DNA of 64,000 nucleotides, taken from the NCBI GenBank assembly GCA_945877405.1, contig CAMCSA010000001.1, forward strand, positions 1 to 64,000. Direction: 5' to 3'. A program made the position numbers and the translations under genes. Of this stretch, positions 45,495 to 53,585 are shown piece by piece (position 1 is the stretch's first letter; each line of letters begins with the position of its first letter). The stretch is from an uncultured Erysipelotrichaceae bacterium. GTDB lineage: Bacteria; Bacillota_I; Bacilli_A; Erysipelotrichales; Erysipelotrichaceae. The notes beneath the pieces are model-generated. The model saw only the letters and a program-made list of their open reading frames with translations. It did not search any database and was not told the origin of the DNA.

Positions 45495-46052
45495 TTATGC
45501 TCTGCCGTTGTACTTGCCGTCTGCTGTAGAGATGACAACCATTTCGCCATTTTGGATGAAAAGCGGAACCTTGATGGACAGCCCTGTTTCCAGTACGGCA
45601 TTCTTCTGTGCGGAAGTTGCTGTATCACCCTTGACTGCCTGTTCACATTCTGTAATCTGCAATGTGACCTTATCCGGAAGGATAACACCAAGTACTTCAT
45701 TTTCATACATGGAAATTGTGACGTTATCATTCGGCTTCATGAACTGCATTTCCCATGTCAGTCTGTCCTTGCTGATTTCAATCTGTTCATATGTTTCATT
45801 GTCCATGAATACAAGAGATGTACCATCATCATACAGATACTGCATGGCTTTCTTGTCAACATGTGCCAGTTCTACCTTGTCACCACCTGTAAAGGACATT
45901 TCATTGATGACGCCAGTACGGACATTTTTGACCTTGATCTTGACAATCATCTGTCTCATTGCTGTTTTGTTTAAAGCCAGATTCAGAACCTGATAAATAT
46001 TACCTTCATATTCAAAGTTGGAACCTGGTTTGAGATCATTTACAATAATCAT
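45495..46052 (-). CDS. efp: Elongation factor P with an atypical tip loop
   Basis: A 185-aa three-domain EF-P that rescues ribosomes stalled at polyproline. Domain I spans 1-65, the OB domains 66-185 (GDTATSAQKNAVLETGL in the last). The tip loop, normally PGKGxA with a modified K or R, reads LNKTAMRQM in NLALNKTAMRQMIVKIKVKN. Aligning from KVKNVRTG puts methionine or its arginine neighbour at the modified site. I recall this NKTAMRQ type from Mollicutes. No modifying enzyme gene is in the window. GGCAGGT precedes the start. Confidence 0.93.
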   Translation of the reverse strand: MIIVNDLKPGSNFEYEGNIYQVLNLALNKTAMRQMIVKIKVKNVRTGVINEMSFTGGDKVELAHVDKKAMQYLYDDGTSLVFMDNETYEQIEISKDRLTWEMQFMKPNDNVTISMYENEVLGVILPDKVTLQITECEQAVKGDTATSAQKNAVLETGLSIKVPLFIQNGEMVVISTADGKYNGRA

Positions 46053-46103
46053 TCTGTTTACCTGCCTGTTCTTCTAAACATTTTAGTGGAAACAGACGTG
46101 TTG

Positions 46104-46454
46104 TCAATGGATGATGGTATAGGAAACAATAAAAGTCATCTCTTCATTCACTTCAATCAGAATCAGATCTTCACCACTGTATGCGCTGATCATATGCGTG
46201 GATGGGTTATAGTCATAAGGAGAAACATCGATATTACCATCTTCATCTGTGCAGTTTTTCAATCGACATCGCACATCAGCAATCACCAGAGCATGCCTTG
46301 AAAAATCCCTGCTATATGCCTCCATGTTTTCCATTGTAGCCATCGTATTGGAAACATTGATGGAAACAACCATCGTAATCGTACATACATAAAGCAGAAC
46401 AAGAAGAAACCATGCACTGATGAATCCATTACTGCAATGCGATGATTCTTTCAT
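46104..46454 (-). CDS. comGG: ComGG-like minor pseudopilin
   Basis: About 116 aa from the ATG at 46454 (a longer reading frame upstream lies within comGF). The N-terminus SNGFISAWFLLVLLYVCTIT has a prepilin-type G-F cleavage site and hydrophobic helix. The rest is a short soluble domain (CRLKNCTDEDGNIDVSPYDY). Position is the main support: last gene of the comG set, overlapping comGF by 26 bases. Confidence 0.7.
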   Translation of the reverse strand: MKESSHCSNGFISAWFLLVLLYVCTITMVVSINVSNTMATMENMEAYSRDFSRHALVIADVRCRLKNCTDEDGNIDVSPYDYNPSTHMISAYSGEDLILIEVNEEMTFIVSYTIIH

Positions 46455-46824
46455 GGAGTTTACCATCTCTTTCATAGATGCATGCAATGGTATTTCCATT
46501 ATCCTGGAAGGATACTGAATCCACATCCACAAGCATGATCTGCGTTCCTGGCTGAATGATGAGATTACCATTTACCATACGCAGTTTCATCTGCCTGCCC
46601 TGATGGGTAAAGTACAGAGTGTCGTCGGTAGTGATGAAATCATCACAGATGATCAGGATTCTGCGTAACTGGGCAAGTGCGATCTCGTCCTGTACATCCT
46701 GTGATGACTGCATGGATCGGATCACAACCGCAATAGAAGCAGTAACGATCTGCACCATGACAACAACCACAAGCATGGTTAACAGGAAGTCCTGCAGGAT
46801 GAATCCGTTTCTTCTGTGATGCAT
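46429..46824 (-). CDS. comGF: ComGF-like minor pseudopilin
   Basis: A 131-aa protein. RRNGFILQDFLLTMLVVVVM gives a prepilin leader and helix. The soluble part matches ComGF: LRRILIICDDFITTDDTLYF, THQGRQMKLRMVNGNLIIQP and GTQIMLVDVDSVSFQDNGN. It overlaps comGE by about 46 bases and comGG by 26. It should help assemble the competence pseudopilus. Confidence 0.82.
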   Translation of the reverse strand: MHHRRNGFILQDFLLTMLVVVVMVQIVTASIAVVIRSMQSSQDVQDEIALAQLRRILIICDDFITTDDTLYFTHQGRQMKLRMVNGNLIIQPGTQIMLVDVDSVSFQDNGNTIACIYERDGKLHERIIALQ

Positions 46825-47012
46825 ACCTCACATCCATTCCAATTTGAAAATGTACTGATTTCATTTTCTACCATACGTTGCCTTGCATGTTCGCTGATTT
46901 GCTGTGAGCGCACCTTAGCAACAACAATGGAAGTACAAAGAGAAACAATGATGGTTGTAATGATGACCGCAAGCAGTCCCTCTGGCAGAAACAGAGCCTC
47001 ATTTTTCAACAA
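46779..47012 (-). CDS. comGE: ComGE-like minor pseudopilin
   Basis: About 77 aa. The likely start is a TTG at 47012 (or 47009), 8 bases after AGGAGG; the GTG at 47021 overlaps the ribosome site. KNEALFLPEGLLAVIITTII provides the hydrophobic helix, with a glutamate before the helix but no clear glycine cleavage site. Identified mostly by operon position. Confidence 0.65.
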   Translation of the reverse strand: MLKNEALFLPEGLLAVIITTIIVSLCTSIVVAKVRSQQISEHARQRMVENEISTFSNWNGCEVCITEETDSSCRTSC

Positions 47013-47283
47013 GTCGTCCACCTCCTAGTTCGATAACAATATCATGATGGTCAAAGTGTACCGTTCTGGGGTACGGTACATTGCCTGCTCCATTGAAGCT
47101 GACTCTTTGCCCATCCTGACTGACATACTCATTGCCGATGCCATAGCGGATTGCCTGCGATTGAGCAAGTAGATAGCCAGAAGAAAATGTGTGCCAGGAC
47201 GTATCAATATTGACTTGCACTGGCGGGGTAATCAGTGATAACAGACTGACACCAAATACAATGATAAGCAACTGTGCTAGCAT
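46999..47283 (-). CDS. comGD: ComGD-like pseudopilin
   Basis: About 94 aa from the ATG at 47283, in a TAATG overlap with comGC. It starts directly with the helix MLAQLLIIVFGVSLLSLI and has no prepilin leader. An in-frame upstream start at 47337 would add GDG before IMLAQLLIIVF, which mimics the G-FTLLE cleavage pattern, but would overlap comGC by 55 bases. Which start is used is undecided. The soluble part (LLAQSQAIRYGIGNEYVSQD) fits ComGD only in a general way. Confidence 0.65.
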   Translation of the reverse strand: MLAQLLIIVFGVSLLSLITPPVQVNIDTSWHTFSSGYLLAQSQAIRYGIGNEYVSQDGQRVSFNGAGNVPYPRTVHFDHHDIVIELGGGRLVEK

Positions 47284-47600
47284 TATTCCATCACCGCCTG
47301 TCCACCGACAATCTTCAAAGATCTTGATCCATCGCACGATAACTGATCTTCACTCAATAAGCCGGCACTCACAAGATCACCAGCTGAACCAGGGTATTCC
47401 CCATATTCCAGCTTGTATTCCAGAATTGCTGCATCTGCTACCTTTTCAATGGCGGTACACCCCTTCTGGTTGACAATGCCAAGTGTTTTCTGAATGTTAG
47501 GCACACTCAGAAGAAAGAGTACGGAAATGATGATCACAACAATCGTCATTTCAAGAAGTGTAAATCCTTTTTTTGTGTTTCTTTTTATTGTTTCAGACAT
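47283..47600 (-). CDS. comGC: ComGC major competence pseudopilin
   Basis: About 105 aa. The ATG at 47600 follows GGAGG. NTKKGFTLLEMTIVVIIISV is a perfect class 3 prepilin signal (K-K-G then FTLLE), cleaved by the prepilin peptidase ComC. Two cysteines (QKGCTAIEK; QLSCDGS) may form the disulfide known in ComGC. It is the main subunit of the DNA-uptake pilus outside the membrane. Confidence 0.94.
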   Translation of the reverse strand: MSETIKRNTKKGFTLLEMTIVVIIISVLFLLSVPNIQKTLGIVNQKGCTAIEKVADAAILEYKLEYGEYPGSAGDLVSAGLLSEDQLSCDGSRSLKIVGGQAVME

Positions 47601-47616
47601 AAAAATGCCTCCTTTC

Positions 47617-48672
47617 CTAAAGCGTTCCAAGCATCTGCATCGGTAACATCAGTACCTGATAGACAACAACGATCACAACCCCGACTGCGATATAGGAAAC
47701 AAGCTGCACAGACAGTGCAAACCGCTGTATCCTTCTTTTTGTACGGATCTCAGTCATCTGCAGATACCCATGCATCATCTGCCTGCAGGAGGAAGACTGC
47801 ACAGCTGTTGCAAAAAAACGAAGCAAGGCTTCTTCCACACCGGCAATCTTCATTGCTTCCATCATGCCTTCCCCTTTTTCCATTAACCAGTCCAGCTGCA
47901 GGGCAATATGTGATACAAGCGGATATCCTTTCAGGTCCATCAGAATATGCATCGTATCTCGTGTTGCCATTCCGTTTTCAAGACAGGAAACAAAGAAGAA
48001 AGCAAAGTCACGGGATGCCTGTTGAACAAGCAGGTTTTCCGGAAACCGATCAATCAGAAAACGGTATGTCGATACGATATTGGTTCGATGCAGGCAGATA
48101 ACACAGACAACTGTACAGATGACAGAAGCCACCATGACACATACATCCAGAAAACTGATTACCTGCTGTAAAACAATATACAGATGCAGATCCACATCAA
48201 ATCCATCTGCCATCCGTAACATCGATGGAAATACGACAAGATTGAATACCAGTAATCCGATACACATACCAATCCCAAGCAGAATCGGATACACAAGCTT
48301 TCCAATCATCTCATTCCGTTCCGTTTCCTTCTGCCTGACGATTGTTCTGGATGCCTTTAAAGCAGTGGACAATGACATGTAGTGAATAAATACTCCAAAA
48401 CAGAAACGGTAATCCATTGGCAGATATGCACTCAGATATTCCCCCACATCATTCCCTGCTTCCATATTGCCAAGCAGATCCATGACGATTGGATGCATAT
48501 GGGTATCATCCAGTAACCGTAATGCATCCCGAAATGAAAACCCGCTGTCCAGTAATGTAATCAGGGAATCACATTCTTCCTTTGTGAAAGATCGGCCGTG
48601 ACTGCCATGCTTCAACCTTGAAGGAATCCAGGAAGTCTGCTTCTGCCTGCTGGAGTGTGATGAATGATTCAT
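47617..48672 (-). CDS. comGB: ComGB polytopic membrane protein of the competence pilus
   Basis: About 351 aa from the ATG at 48672, with AAGGA 7 bases before it, giving a 104-base overlap with comGA; later starts are possible. It is a GspF/PilC-type platform protein: two repeats of a helical domain (FTKEECDSLITLLDSGFSFR near 30; LLVQQASRDFAFFFVSCLEN near 220) and three membrane helices, including LVYPILLGIGMCIGLLVFNL and a C-terminal LVSYIAVGVVIVVVYQVL. It anchors pilus assembly in the membrane with ComGA. Confidence 0.9.
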   Translation of the reverse strand: MNHSSHSSRQKQTSWIPSRLKHGSHGRSFTKEECDSLITLLDSGFSFRDALRLLDDTHMHPIVMDLLGNMEAGNDVGEYLSAYLPMDYRFCFGVFIHYMSLSTALKASRTIVRQKETERNEMIGKLVYPILLGIGMCIGLLVFNLVVFPSMLRMADGFDVDLHLYIVLQQVISFLDVCVMVASVICTVVCVICLHRTNIVSTYRFLIDRFPENLLVQQASRDFAFFFVSCLENGMATRDTMHILMDLKGYPLVSHIALQLDWLMEKGEGMMEAMKIAGVEEALLRFFATAVQSSSCRQMMHGYLQMTEIRTKRRIQRFALSVQLVSYIAVGVVIVVVYQVLMLPMQMLGTL

Positions 48673-49567
48673 CGAGTGTTCCTTTTTCCATAAACTGCCT
48701 GATCTGCTTTTCATCCATGATTTCATAAATACCTGTCAGTCCTCCTTTCCTGTCATCAATTAGTTTCTGACATGAGATGCCTCTGACTACATCCTTGAGA
48801 TGATACTCCTTGACACCTAAATCCATGAGTCGATACAGAGCTGTTTTCGTATCCGGGGCATGAATCGATGTCACAACAAGATGCCCTGTGAGTGCACTGC
48901 GGACAGCCATCGAGGCAGCCTGTTCATCACGGATCTCACCAATCATGATAATATCCGGATCCTGGCGCATGAATTCACGGATTCCCTGAGCATAGCTCAG
49001 ATTCCTTTCCTCATTGACCTGTACCTGCATGAATCCCTCATGAAAGATTTCAATCGGATCTTCAAGTGTAACGATCTTCTTACCGGAAACACTTTCCAGC
49101 ATCGTATACAGCGAAGTTGTCTTACCAGAGCCAGTTGCTCCAGACAGTACAACCAGTCCATCATGAAGTGACATGACATGATGCATCCATGCATGTACAC
49201 GTGGGTCCTGACTCAAGGATTCAATTGTCATCTTTGTACTCAGATCCAGGATTCGCAATACCCCGGATACATTGACGGCTGAAGGCATGATGTGATACCG
49301 CAATGACAGCGATGTTCCATTCACCTTTTCTGTAAATGCACCAGATTGTGGACGTCCATGGGCAGAAACATCCAGATTTGCACGGTATGCAAGATAATGA
49401 AACAGCTTCTCATCACCTTTTTTTGGTTTCAGCTGTTCCATGATTCCCTTTACACGCATTTCAATCCGCAGCATCTGCCTCTCACCTGTCTTCTTCATTT
49501 CAAAGTGGATATCACTGACCCGATAGCGGATCGCAATATCCAGAATTTCAATCAGTCTTTCTTTCAT
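48569..49567 (-). CDS. comGA: ComGA competence pilus ATPase
   Basis: About 332 aa from the ATG at 49567 after GAGGTGG. A GspE/PilB secretion ATPase: LSGATGSGKTTSLYTML (Walker A near residue 142), VTLEDPIE (Asp box), RQDPDIIMIGEIRDEQAASM (Walker B) and a His box in VVTSIHAPDTKTAL. The N-terminal N2-like domain is short and the zinc tetracysteine is absent, as in ComGA. It drives pseudopilus assembly for DNA uptake. First gene of the comG operon; no ComK- or ComX-type box was recognised upstream. Confidence 0.94.
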   Translation of the reverse strand: MKERLIEILDIAIRYRVSDIHFEMKKTGERQMLRIEMRVKGIMEQLKPKKGDEKLFHYLAYRANLDVSAHGRPQSGAFTEKVNGTSLSLRYHIMPSAVNVSGVLRILDLSTKMTIESLSQDPRVHAWMHHVMSLHDGLVVLSGATGSGKTTSLYTMLESVSGKKIVTLEDPIEIFHEGFMQVQVNEERNLSYAQGIREFMRQDPDIIMIGEIRDEQAASMAVRSALTGHLVVTSIHAPDTKTALYRLMDLGVKEYHLKDVVRGISCQKLIDDRKGGLTGIYEIMDEKQIRQFMEKGTLDESFITLQQAEADFLDSFKVEAWQSRPIFHKGRM

Positions 49568-49612
49568 TTGCACCACCTCTACAGATACTTATTACCCAAA
49601 TTTCTGAAAAAC

Positions 49613-49650
49613 ATAAAAAAAAGATGAAGAAAGTGAAATTTCCTCATCTT
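49613..49650 (-). terminator. Terminator between the MBL gene and comGA
   Basis: Minus strand aagatgaggaaa/tttcttcatctt with a short loop, then a run of T. It overlaps the MBL stop, so comG probably has its own promoter in the 40 bases that follow. Confidence 0.85.
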
Positions 49651-50258
49651 CAGATCCCATATCTACCAGACAGATATGGATTGTTTTTCTTTTCCTCTAA
49701 CAGTGTGGTTGAAGGACCATGCCCTGGTAAGACATGATAATCTGTTTCCAGAGCCATCAGTTTCTGTAAGGATTCCTTCATCTTTTCAGGATCGGAATCC
49801 GAAAGATCCGTCCTTCCAATGCTGCCATAGAATAAAGTATCTCCGGAAAACATGACATCCTGCATCAGCAGACAGACACAACCCTGTGTATGCCCTGGTG
49901 TTTCCAGCACATCCAGATGAAACCCATTTACATCAATGGATGATTCCATTGGTGTGATCTTTGCATGCAGACCGGTCGCAAATGCATGCATCCGATAGTG
50001 ATCCGGATCAACAAGAGGAAAATCATCCTGATGCAGATAAACCGGACATCCATACTTCTTCACCAAAGCATCAACCGCATTTACATGGTCCTGGTGTCCA
50101 TGGGTCAGAACAATGGCTTCTACGGTTTCCTCAGCACTGATGTCAGAGGCAATGATTTCAGGATGTCCCCCTGGATCTACGATCAGAACATGTCCATCCT
50201 GATGTACGACATATACATTTTCCTGATACATGCCAACAGGCAGAATACTGATTTTCAT
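49650..50258 (-). CDS. MBL-fold hydrolase (YqgX / glyoxalase II-like)
   Basis: A 202-aa metallo-beta-lactamase-fold enzyme. LTHGHQDHVNAVDAL supplies the HxHxDH motif near residue 53, TPGHTQGCVCLL the next histidine near 125, SGDTLFYGSIGRTDL the bridging aspartate near 143, and VLPGHGPSTTL the last. It lacks the C-terminal glyoxalase II domain, so it resembles short YqgX-type enzymes that act on glutathione- or bacillithiol-like thioesters. The same neighbour precedes comG in Bacillus. No good ribosome site precedes the ATG. Confidence 0.87.
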   Translation of the reverse strand: MKISILPVGMYQENVYVVHQDGHVLIVDPGGHPEIIASDISAEETVEAIVLTHGHQDHVNAVDALVKKYGCPVYLHQDDFPLVDPDHYRMHAFATGLHAKITPMESSIDVNGFHLDVLETPGHTQGCVCLLMQDVMFSGDTLFYGSIGRTDLSDSDPEKMKESLQKLMALETDYHVLPGHGPSTTLLEEKKNNPYLSGRYGI

Positions 50259-50263
50259 GAATA

Positions 50264-50291
50264 TGCAAAAAAAATAAGCCGGGGCTTATTT
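50264..50291 (-). terminator. rpmG terminator
   Basis: aaataagcc/ggcttattt, a 9-bp stem with a 2-base loop (or 8 bp with 4), then TTTTTTTT on the minus strand. It overlaps the rpmG stop and ends 5 bases before the MBL start codon. Confidence 0.85.
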
Positions 50292-50438
50292 CTTCTCCTT
50301 ATGCAGAGTCATCTTATTGCAGCGTGGGCAGTACTTCTTGATTTCCATCTTTTCTGTATGCTTACGCTTGTTTCTTGTACCGATGTAGTTTTCTTCCTTA
50401 CAGACAGTACACTTGAATGTAATATTTTCTCTAGGCAT
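50286..50438 (-). CDS. rpmG: Ribosomal protein L33
   Basis: A 50-aa protein starting [20 protein letters not shown] at 50438 after CAGGAGGT. A longer open frame upstream is not real. [11 protein letters not shown] and [13 protein letters not shown] give the two CxxC pairs of a zinc ribbon, so this is the zinc-binding (C+) form. It is a small subunit of the 50S ribosome near the E site. It has a good promoter and its own terminator. Confidence 0.96.
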   Translation of the reverse strand: MPRENITFKCTVCKEENYIGTRNKRKHTEKMEIKKYCPRCNKMTLHKEKK

Positions 50439-50468
50439 GATGTACCTCCTGACCTTTAACGCATGATG

Positions 50469-50497
50469 AGTATACCATAAACGGATCGGATTTCCAA
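50469..50497 (-). promoter_or_regulatory. rpmG promoter
   Basis: Minus strand TTGGAA (50497-50492), a 17-base spacer and TATACT (50474-50469), 31 bases before the rpmG start. Confidence 0.78.
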
Positions 50498-50575
50498 GCA
50501 TTTCATCAGCTGATTTACTGTAACAGATATTTTCGTACGATGTCAATAAAAAACAGCAACCATCACACGATTTCA

Positions 50576-50584
50576 TGCGATAAT
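50576..50584 (+). promoter_or_regulatory. Extended -10 of ispG
   Basis: TGCGATAAT is a TGn-extended -10 box 20 bases before the ATG. GGAGGT lies between as ribosome site. No clear -35. Confidence 0.55.
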
Positions 50585-50603
50585 ACATATGGAGGTCCCA
50601 TAT

Positions 50604-51674
50604 ATGAAACGAATTGAAACAAGACCAATCTATGTCGGTGGAGTTCAGATCGGCGGACAGAACAGATGTGTTCTGCAGTCGATGACAAATGTGCCGGCTA
50701 AAAATGTAGAAGCAACCGTGGAACAGATCAATAAACTGGAAAAAAGCGGTTGTGAAATTGCAAGAATTGCAGTATTGGATGAAGAAGATGCAAGAGCAAT
50801 TCCTGCCATCAAAGCAAAAACAAATCTGCCGATTGTTGCAGATATTCATTTCAATCATCTGCTTGCTTTAATTGCTGTGGAAGGTGGCGTTGATGCCATC
50901 CGTATCAATCCCGGTAATATTGGTTCTGCAGAAAAGACAAAAGCAGTTGTTGAAGCATGTAAAGCCCATCACATTCCGATCCGGATCGGGATCAACGGCG
51001 GCTCTTTGGAAAAGCAGTTTCTTGAACAGTATGGCGGCATCTGTGCGGAAGCAATGATTGCCAGTGCTGACCGCCATGTCAGGATTCTTGAAGACTTGGA
51101 TTTCCATGATATATGCCTGTCTTTCAAGTCCAGTAATGTGGAGCTGACAGTCAAGGTATATGAAATGGCGGCTGAACATTATCCATACCCTCTTCACCTT
51201 GGTGTAACAGAGGCAGGTGGATTTACAGAATCTGCCGTCAAATCTTCTGCTGCCCTTGGTATCCTTCTGCATGAAGGCATCGGTGATACGATCCGCGTAT
51301 CCGTATCTGCCCCACCAGAAGATGAGCTGATTATCGGCAGACAGCTATTGAAGGCATTTGATCTGATTGAAGGTGTACCAGATCTGATTTCCTGCCCGAC
51401 TTGTGGCCGTATTCAGTACAACATGCTTCCACTTGTAAAGGAAATGGAAGAATACCTGGCTGGAATCCATGAAGACATTACAGTCGCCATCATGGGATGC
51501 CCGGTCAATGGAATCCAGGAAGCAGGAAGAGCTGATGTCGGTATTGCCGGTGCATATGATTCCGGCATCCTGTTCCGTAAGGGTGAAGTTGTCCGTACCG
51601 TACCACAGGCTGAAATCAAAGATGCATTGATCGCAGAAATCGAAAAAATCATTGCCGAAAAACACGCACAGTAA
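50604..51674 (+). CDS. ispG: 4-hydroxy-3-methylbut-2-enyl diphosphate synthase
   Basis: About 356 aa from the ATG at 50604 with GGAGGT 7 bases before. An iron-sulfur enzyme of the MEP isoprenoid route that makes HMBPP from MEcPP. N-terminal TIM barrel: [50 protein letters not shown]. The C-terminal 4Fe-4S domain has [12 protein letters not shown] (two cysteines) and [19 protein letters not shown] (the third). The next enzyme, IspH, lies 3.3 kb away in this window. Confidence 0.97.
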   Translation: MKRIETRPIYVGGVQIGGQNRCVLQSMTNVPAKNVEATVEQINKLEKSGCEIARIAVLDEEDARAIPAIKAKTNLPIVADIHFNHLLALIAVEGGVDAIRINPGNIGSAEKTKAVVEACKAHHIPIRIGINGGSLEKQFLEQYGGICAEAMIASADRHVRILEDLDFHDICLSFKSSNVELTVKVYEMAAEHYPYPLHLGVTEAGGFTESAVKSSAALGILLHEGIGDTIRVSVSAPPEDELIIGRQLLKAFDLIEGVPDLISCPTCGRIQYNMLPLVKEMEEYLAGIHEDITVAIMGCPVNGIQEAGRADVGIAGAYDSGILFRKGEVVRTVPQAEIKDALIAEIEKIIAEKHAQ

Positions 51675-51678
51675 TATG

Positions 51679-51711
51679 CATGCCGTTATTTCCGATAACG
51701 GCATTTTCATT
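51679..51711 (+). terminator. ispG terminator
   Basis: atgccgttat/ataacggcat, a 10-bp stem with a tight loop, then TTTCATTT, 5 bases past the stop. Confidence 0.8.
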
Positions 51712-51728
51712 TGAAAGAAAAAAATGCA

Positions 51729-52679
51729 TCACTGCAGTGATACATCAGATACAATATGGCGATATACAATTTCATTCAGATCTGCCATTACTTTTTCTCC
51801 ATAAGAGCCAAGAGATGTCAATACGACAATGGTGTATGGAATACTGCCATCAACAAATCCGACGCTGTTGCATGCATCCTCATAGCTGCCGTATTTCTGA
51901 GGCATGGAAATGGAAATATTTCCATCGAGAAACCGTCCGGGTTCCGCCTCTTCCATGATGTCAATCAGATGTGCATATCTTTCTTTGTTTTCATACAGGT
52001 GGTTGACAACATCAGACATGACGGCTGCACATGTAATATTGTCATAGGTGTAAAACTCCTGACAATCCACATCCGTATATGCCATCATTGCATTTTTATA
52101 ACCAAGCCATCCACCCATGTATTCAAACAGAATATGTCCTGCAGAATTATCGGAGTATGCAATCATGATATCAAGCAGATCCCCTAAAGGAACATTGCTG
52201 CCCGGACTGTATAAAGACAGAAGGTAACCATAATCCTCAATCATCGAATATGCAAAGTAAAACAGGCTTTCCCGCGTATACACACCTTCATCAATCAGAT
52301 CTTCATAGAGCATGGCAAGTGGAAGCTTGTATACACTGGCTGCGAAAAAGTCCGTTTCCTCATTGAATGTATAGATTTCATGGTTATCAAGATCCGTAAT
52401 CCGATATGAAATGGACTGCTCATCCAGACCATGTTGAAACAGGTATTCATCCAGTTCCTTCTGTAATGAAAGATCTCTTGGACGGATCAGCACATCTTCT
52501 GTTATGGATTCTTCTGTTATGGATTCTTCTGTTATGGATTCTTCTGTTTCTTCATTTTTTGGTGTCTGCTGATCAAAGAAACCAGGAAAAGAAGAAAAGA
52601 TCAGTACGGAAAGAATCACAGTAATCAGCACGGACATGCCAAGCAATGCCTGTACTGTTCTTTCAATCACTCGTTTCAT
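51729..52679 (-). CDS. Membrane-anchored class A beta-lactamase-like serine hydrolase
   Basis: A 316-aa protein. One helix near residues 10-31 (LLGMSVLITVILSVLIFSSF) anchors it outside the cell. A linker holds the pentapeptide repeat ITEES three times, from a 15-bp DNA repeat. The catalytic fold has SxxK as AASVYKLPLAM near 117, SDN as IAYSDNSAG near 170, and KYG near 260 in place of KTG. Class A lactamases keep an omega-loop ExxxN glutamate that I cannot place with certainty, so true resistance activity is doubtful; a D,D-peptidase-like role is equally possible. Confidence 0.82.
   Translation of the reverse strand: MKRVIERTVQALLGMSVLITVILSVLIFSSFPGFFDQQTPKNEETEESITEESITEESITEDVLIRPRDLSLQKELDEYLFQHGLDEQSISYRITDLDNHEIYTFNEETDFFAASVYKLPLAMLYEDLIDEGVYTRESLFYFAYSMIEDYGYLLSLYSPGSNVPLGDLLDIMIAYSDNSAGHILFEYMGGWLGYKNAMMAYTDVDCQEFYTYDNITCAAVMSDVVNHLYENKERYAHLIDIMEEAEPGRFLDGNISISMPQKYGSYEDACNSVGFVDGSIPYTIVVLTSLGSYGEKVMADLNEIVYRHIVSDVSLQ
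52501..52545 (+). repeat. Three perfect 15-bp tandem repeats
   Basis: gttatggattcttct occurs three times in a row, with a partial copy before it. It encodes ITEES units in the linker of the serine hydrolase on the minus strand. The unit length is a multiple of three, so copy changes alter linker length without a frameshift. Confidence 0.95.
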
Positions 52680-52722
52680 TTGCCATTCCTCCCTTTTACA
52701 ACAGTACCTATTCTACCACCTG

Positions 52723-52754
52723 AAAAAAGCTGAAACACAGGAATTTCAGCTTTT
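52723..52754 (-). terminator. nfo terminator
   Basis: aagctgaaa/tttcagctt around an 8-base loop. Minus strand T run at 52728-52723. It overlaps the nfo stop at 52746. T residues on the other side make it symmetrical, but no gene arrives from the left. Confidence 0.82.
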
Positions 52755-53585
52755 ATTCATAATCCGTTCAATTTCTTCCTTATATGGAGCTTTACCATCG
52801 ATGTATGGCGTTTCCAAAATTTTTGGAACAGATGCAGTCCTTGGATTATGGGCAATTGCGCATAGTGTTTCAAAACCGATCATGCCATCACCAATATTGG
52901 CATGTCTGTCTTTTCTTGCCCCTTTTACATTTTTGGAGTCATTCAGATGAATGACATGCAGATGAGAAAGACCGATGTAATGATCAAATTCATCCAGCAC
53001 TGCATCAAAATTTCTAAGATCATATCCGGCATCATGGATATGACATGTATCCAGACATACTCCATAACGGTCACTCTGTTTTAAGCCAGAAAGAATTTCT
53101 GCAAGCTGTTCAAAACGGAACCCGATCTCACTTCCCTTGCCTGCCATTGTTTCAAGACAGACGATCACACCTTCTGGAATATCAGATGCATTCAGATGCT
53201 TGATGGCAGTTGTGATCCCCGTATCCAGATCTGTGGTTGTATAACTGCCAGGATGCAGAACAAGTAGTCCAGCCCCGATCTGTTTTGTTCTTTGCGCATC
53301 ACCATTCAGGAAACTGACCGCAAGCTCACCGACTTCCGGTTTGATGGAATTAGCCGGATTGATGATATAAGGTGCATGAACAATCAGATTGCGTGCATCA
53401 AGACCATGTTCCTTCATCATCTGATGTGCTTCTTCAATCCGCATCTTTTGAGTCTCAATCCGCTTTGTATTCTGAGGAGCACCCGTATACAGCATCATTG
53501 CATTGGCACCATAGGACAGTGTTTCCTTTACTGCACCAACAAGGTATTCCGGCGCTTTCATCTGTACATGAGAACCGATGATCAT
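52746..53585 (-). CDS. nfo: Deoxyribonuclease IV (AP endonuclease)
   Basis: A 279-aa TIM-barrel enzyme cleaving abasic DNA at three zinc ions. IGSHVQMKAPEYLVGAVKET at the start, NLIVHAPYIINPAN near 68, LLVLHPGSYTTTD near 105, VCLETMAGKGSEIG near 143, GVCLDTCHIHDAGYD near 172 and HLNDSKNVKGARKDRHANIG near 215 supply the metal ligands. It is the full family length. It starts in a 4-base overlap with the helicase gene upstream. Confidence 0.96.
   Translation of the reverse strand: MIIGSHVQMKAPEYLVGAVKETLSYGANAMMLYTGAPQNTKRIETQKMRIEEAHQMMKEHGLDARNLIVHAPYIINPANSIKPEVGELAVSFLNGDAQRTKQIGAGLLVLHPGSYTTTDLDTGITTAIKHLNASDIPEGVIVCLETMAGKGSEIGFRFEQLAEILSGLKQSDRYGVCLDTCHIHDAGYDLRNFDAVLDEFDHYIGLSHLHVIHLNDSKNVKGARKDRHANIGDGMIGFETLCAIAHNPRTASVPKILETPYIDGKAPYKEEIERIMNKS

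Noticed and set aside
50439-50858. Long minus-strand extension ahead of rpmG
   Set aside because: It lies antisense to ispG, and the L33 start at 50438 has a perfect ribosome site and promoter; the extension is shadow coding.
52501-52545. Short repeats as a CRISPR array
   Set aside because: Units are directly adjacent, 15 bp, without spacers, and inside a coding region.
51729-52679. A true antibiotic-resistance beta-lactamase
   Set aside because: SxxK and SDN are present, but KTG is KYG and the omega-loop glutamate cannot be placed, so only a beta-lactamase-like fold is claimed.
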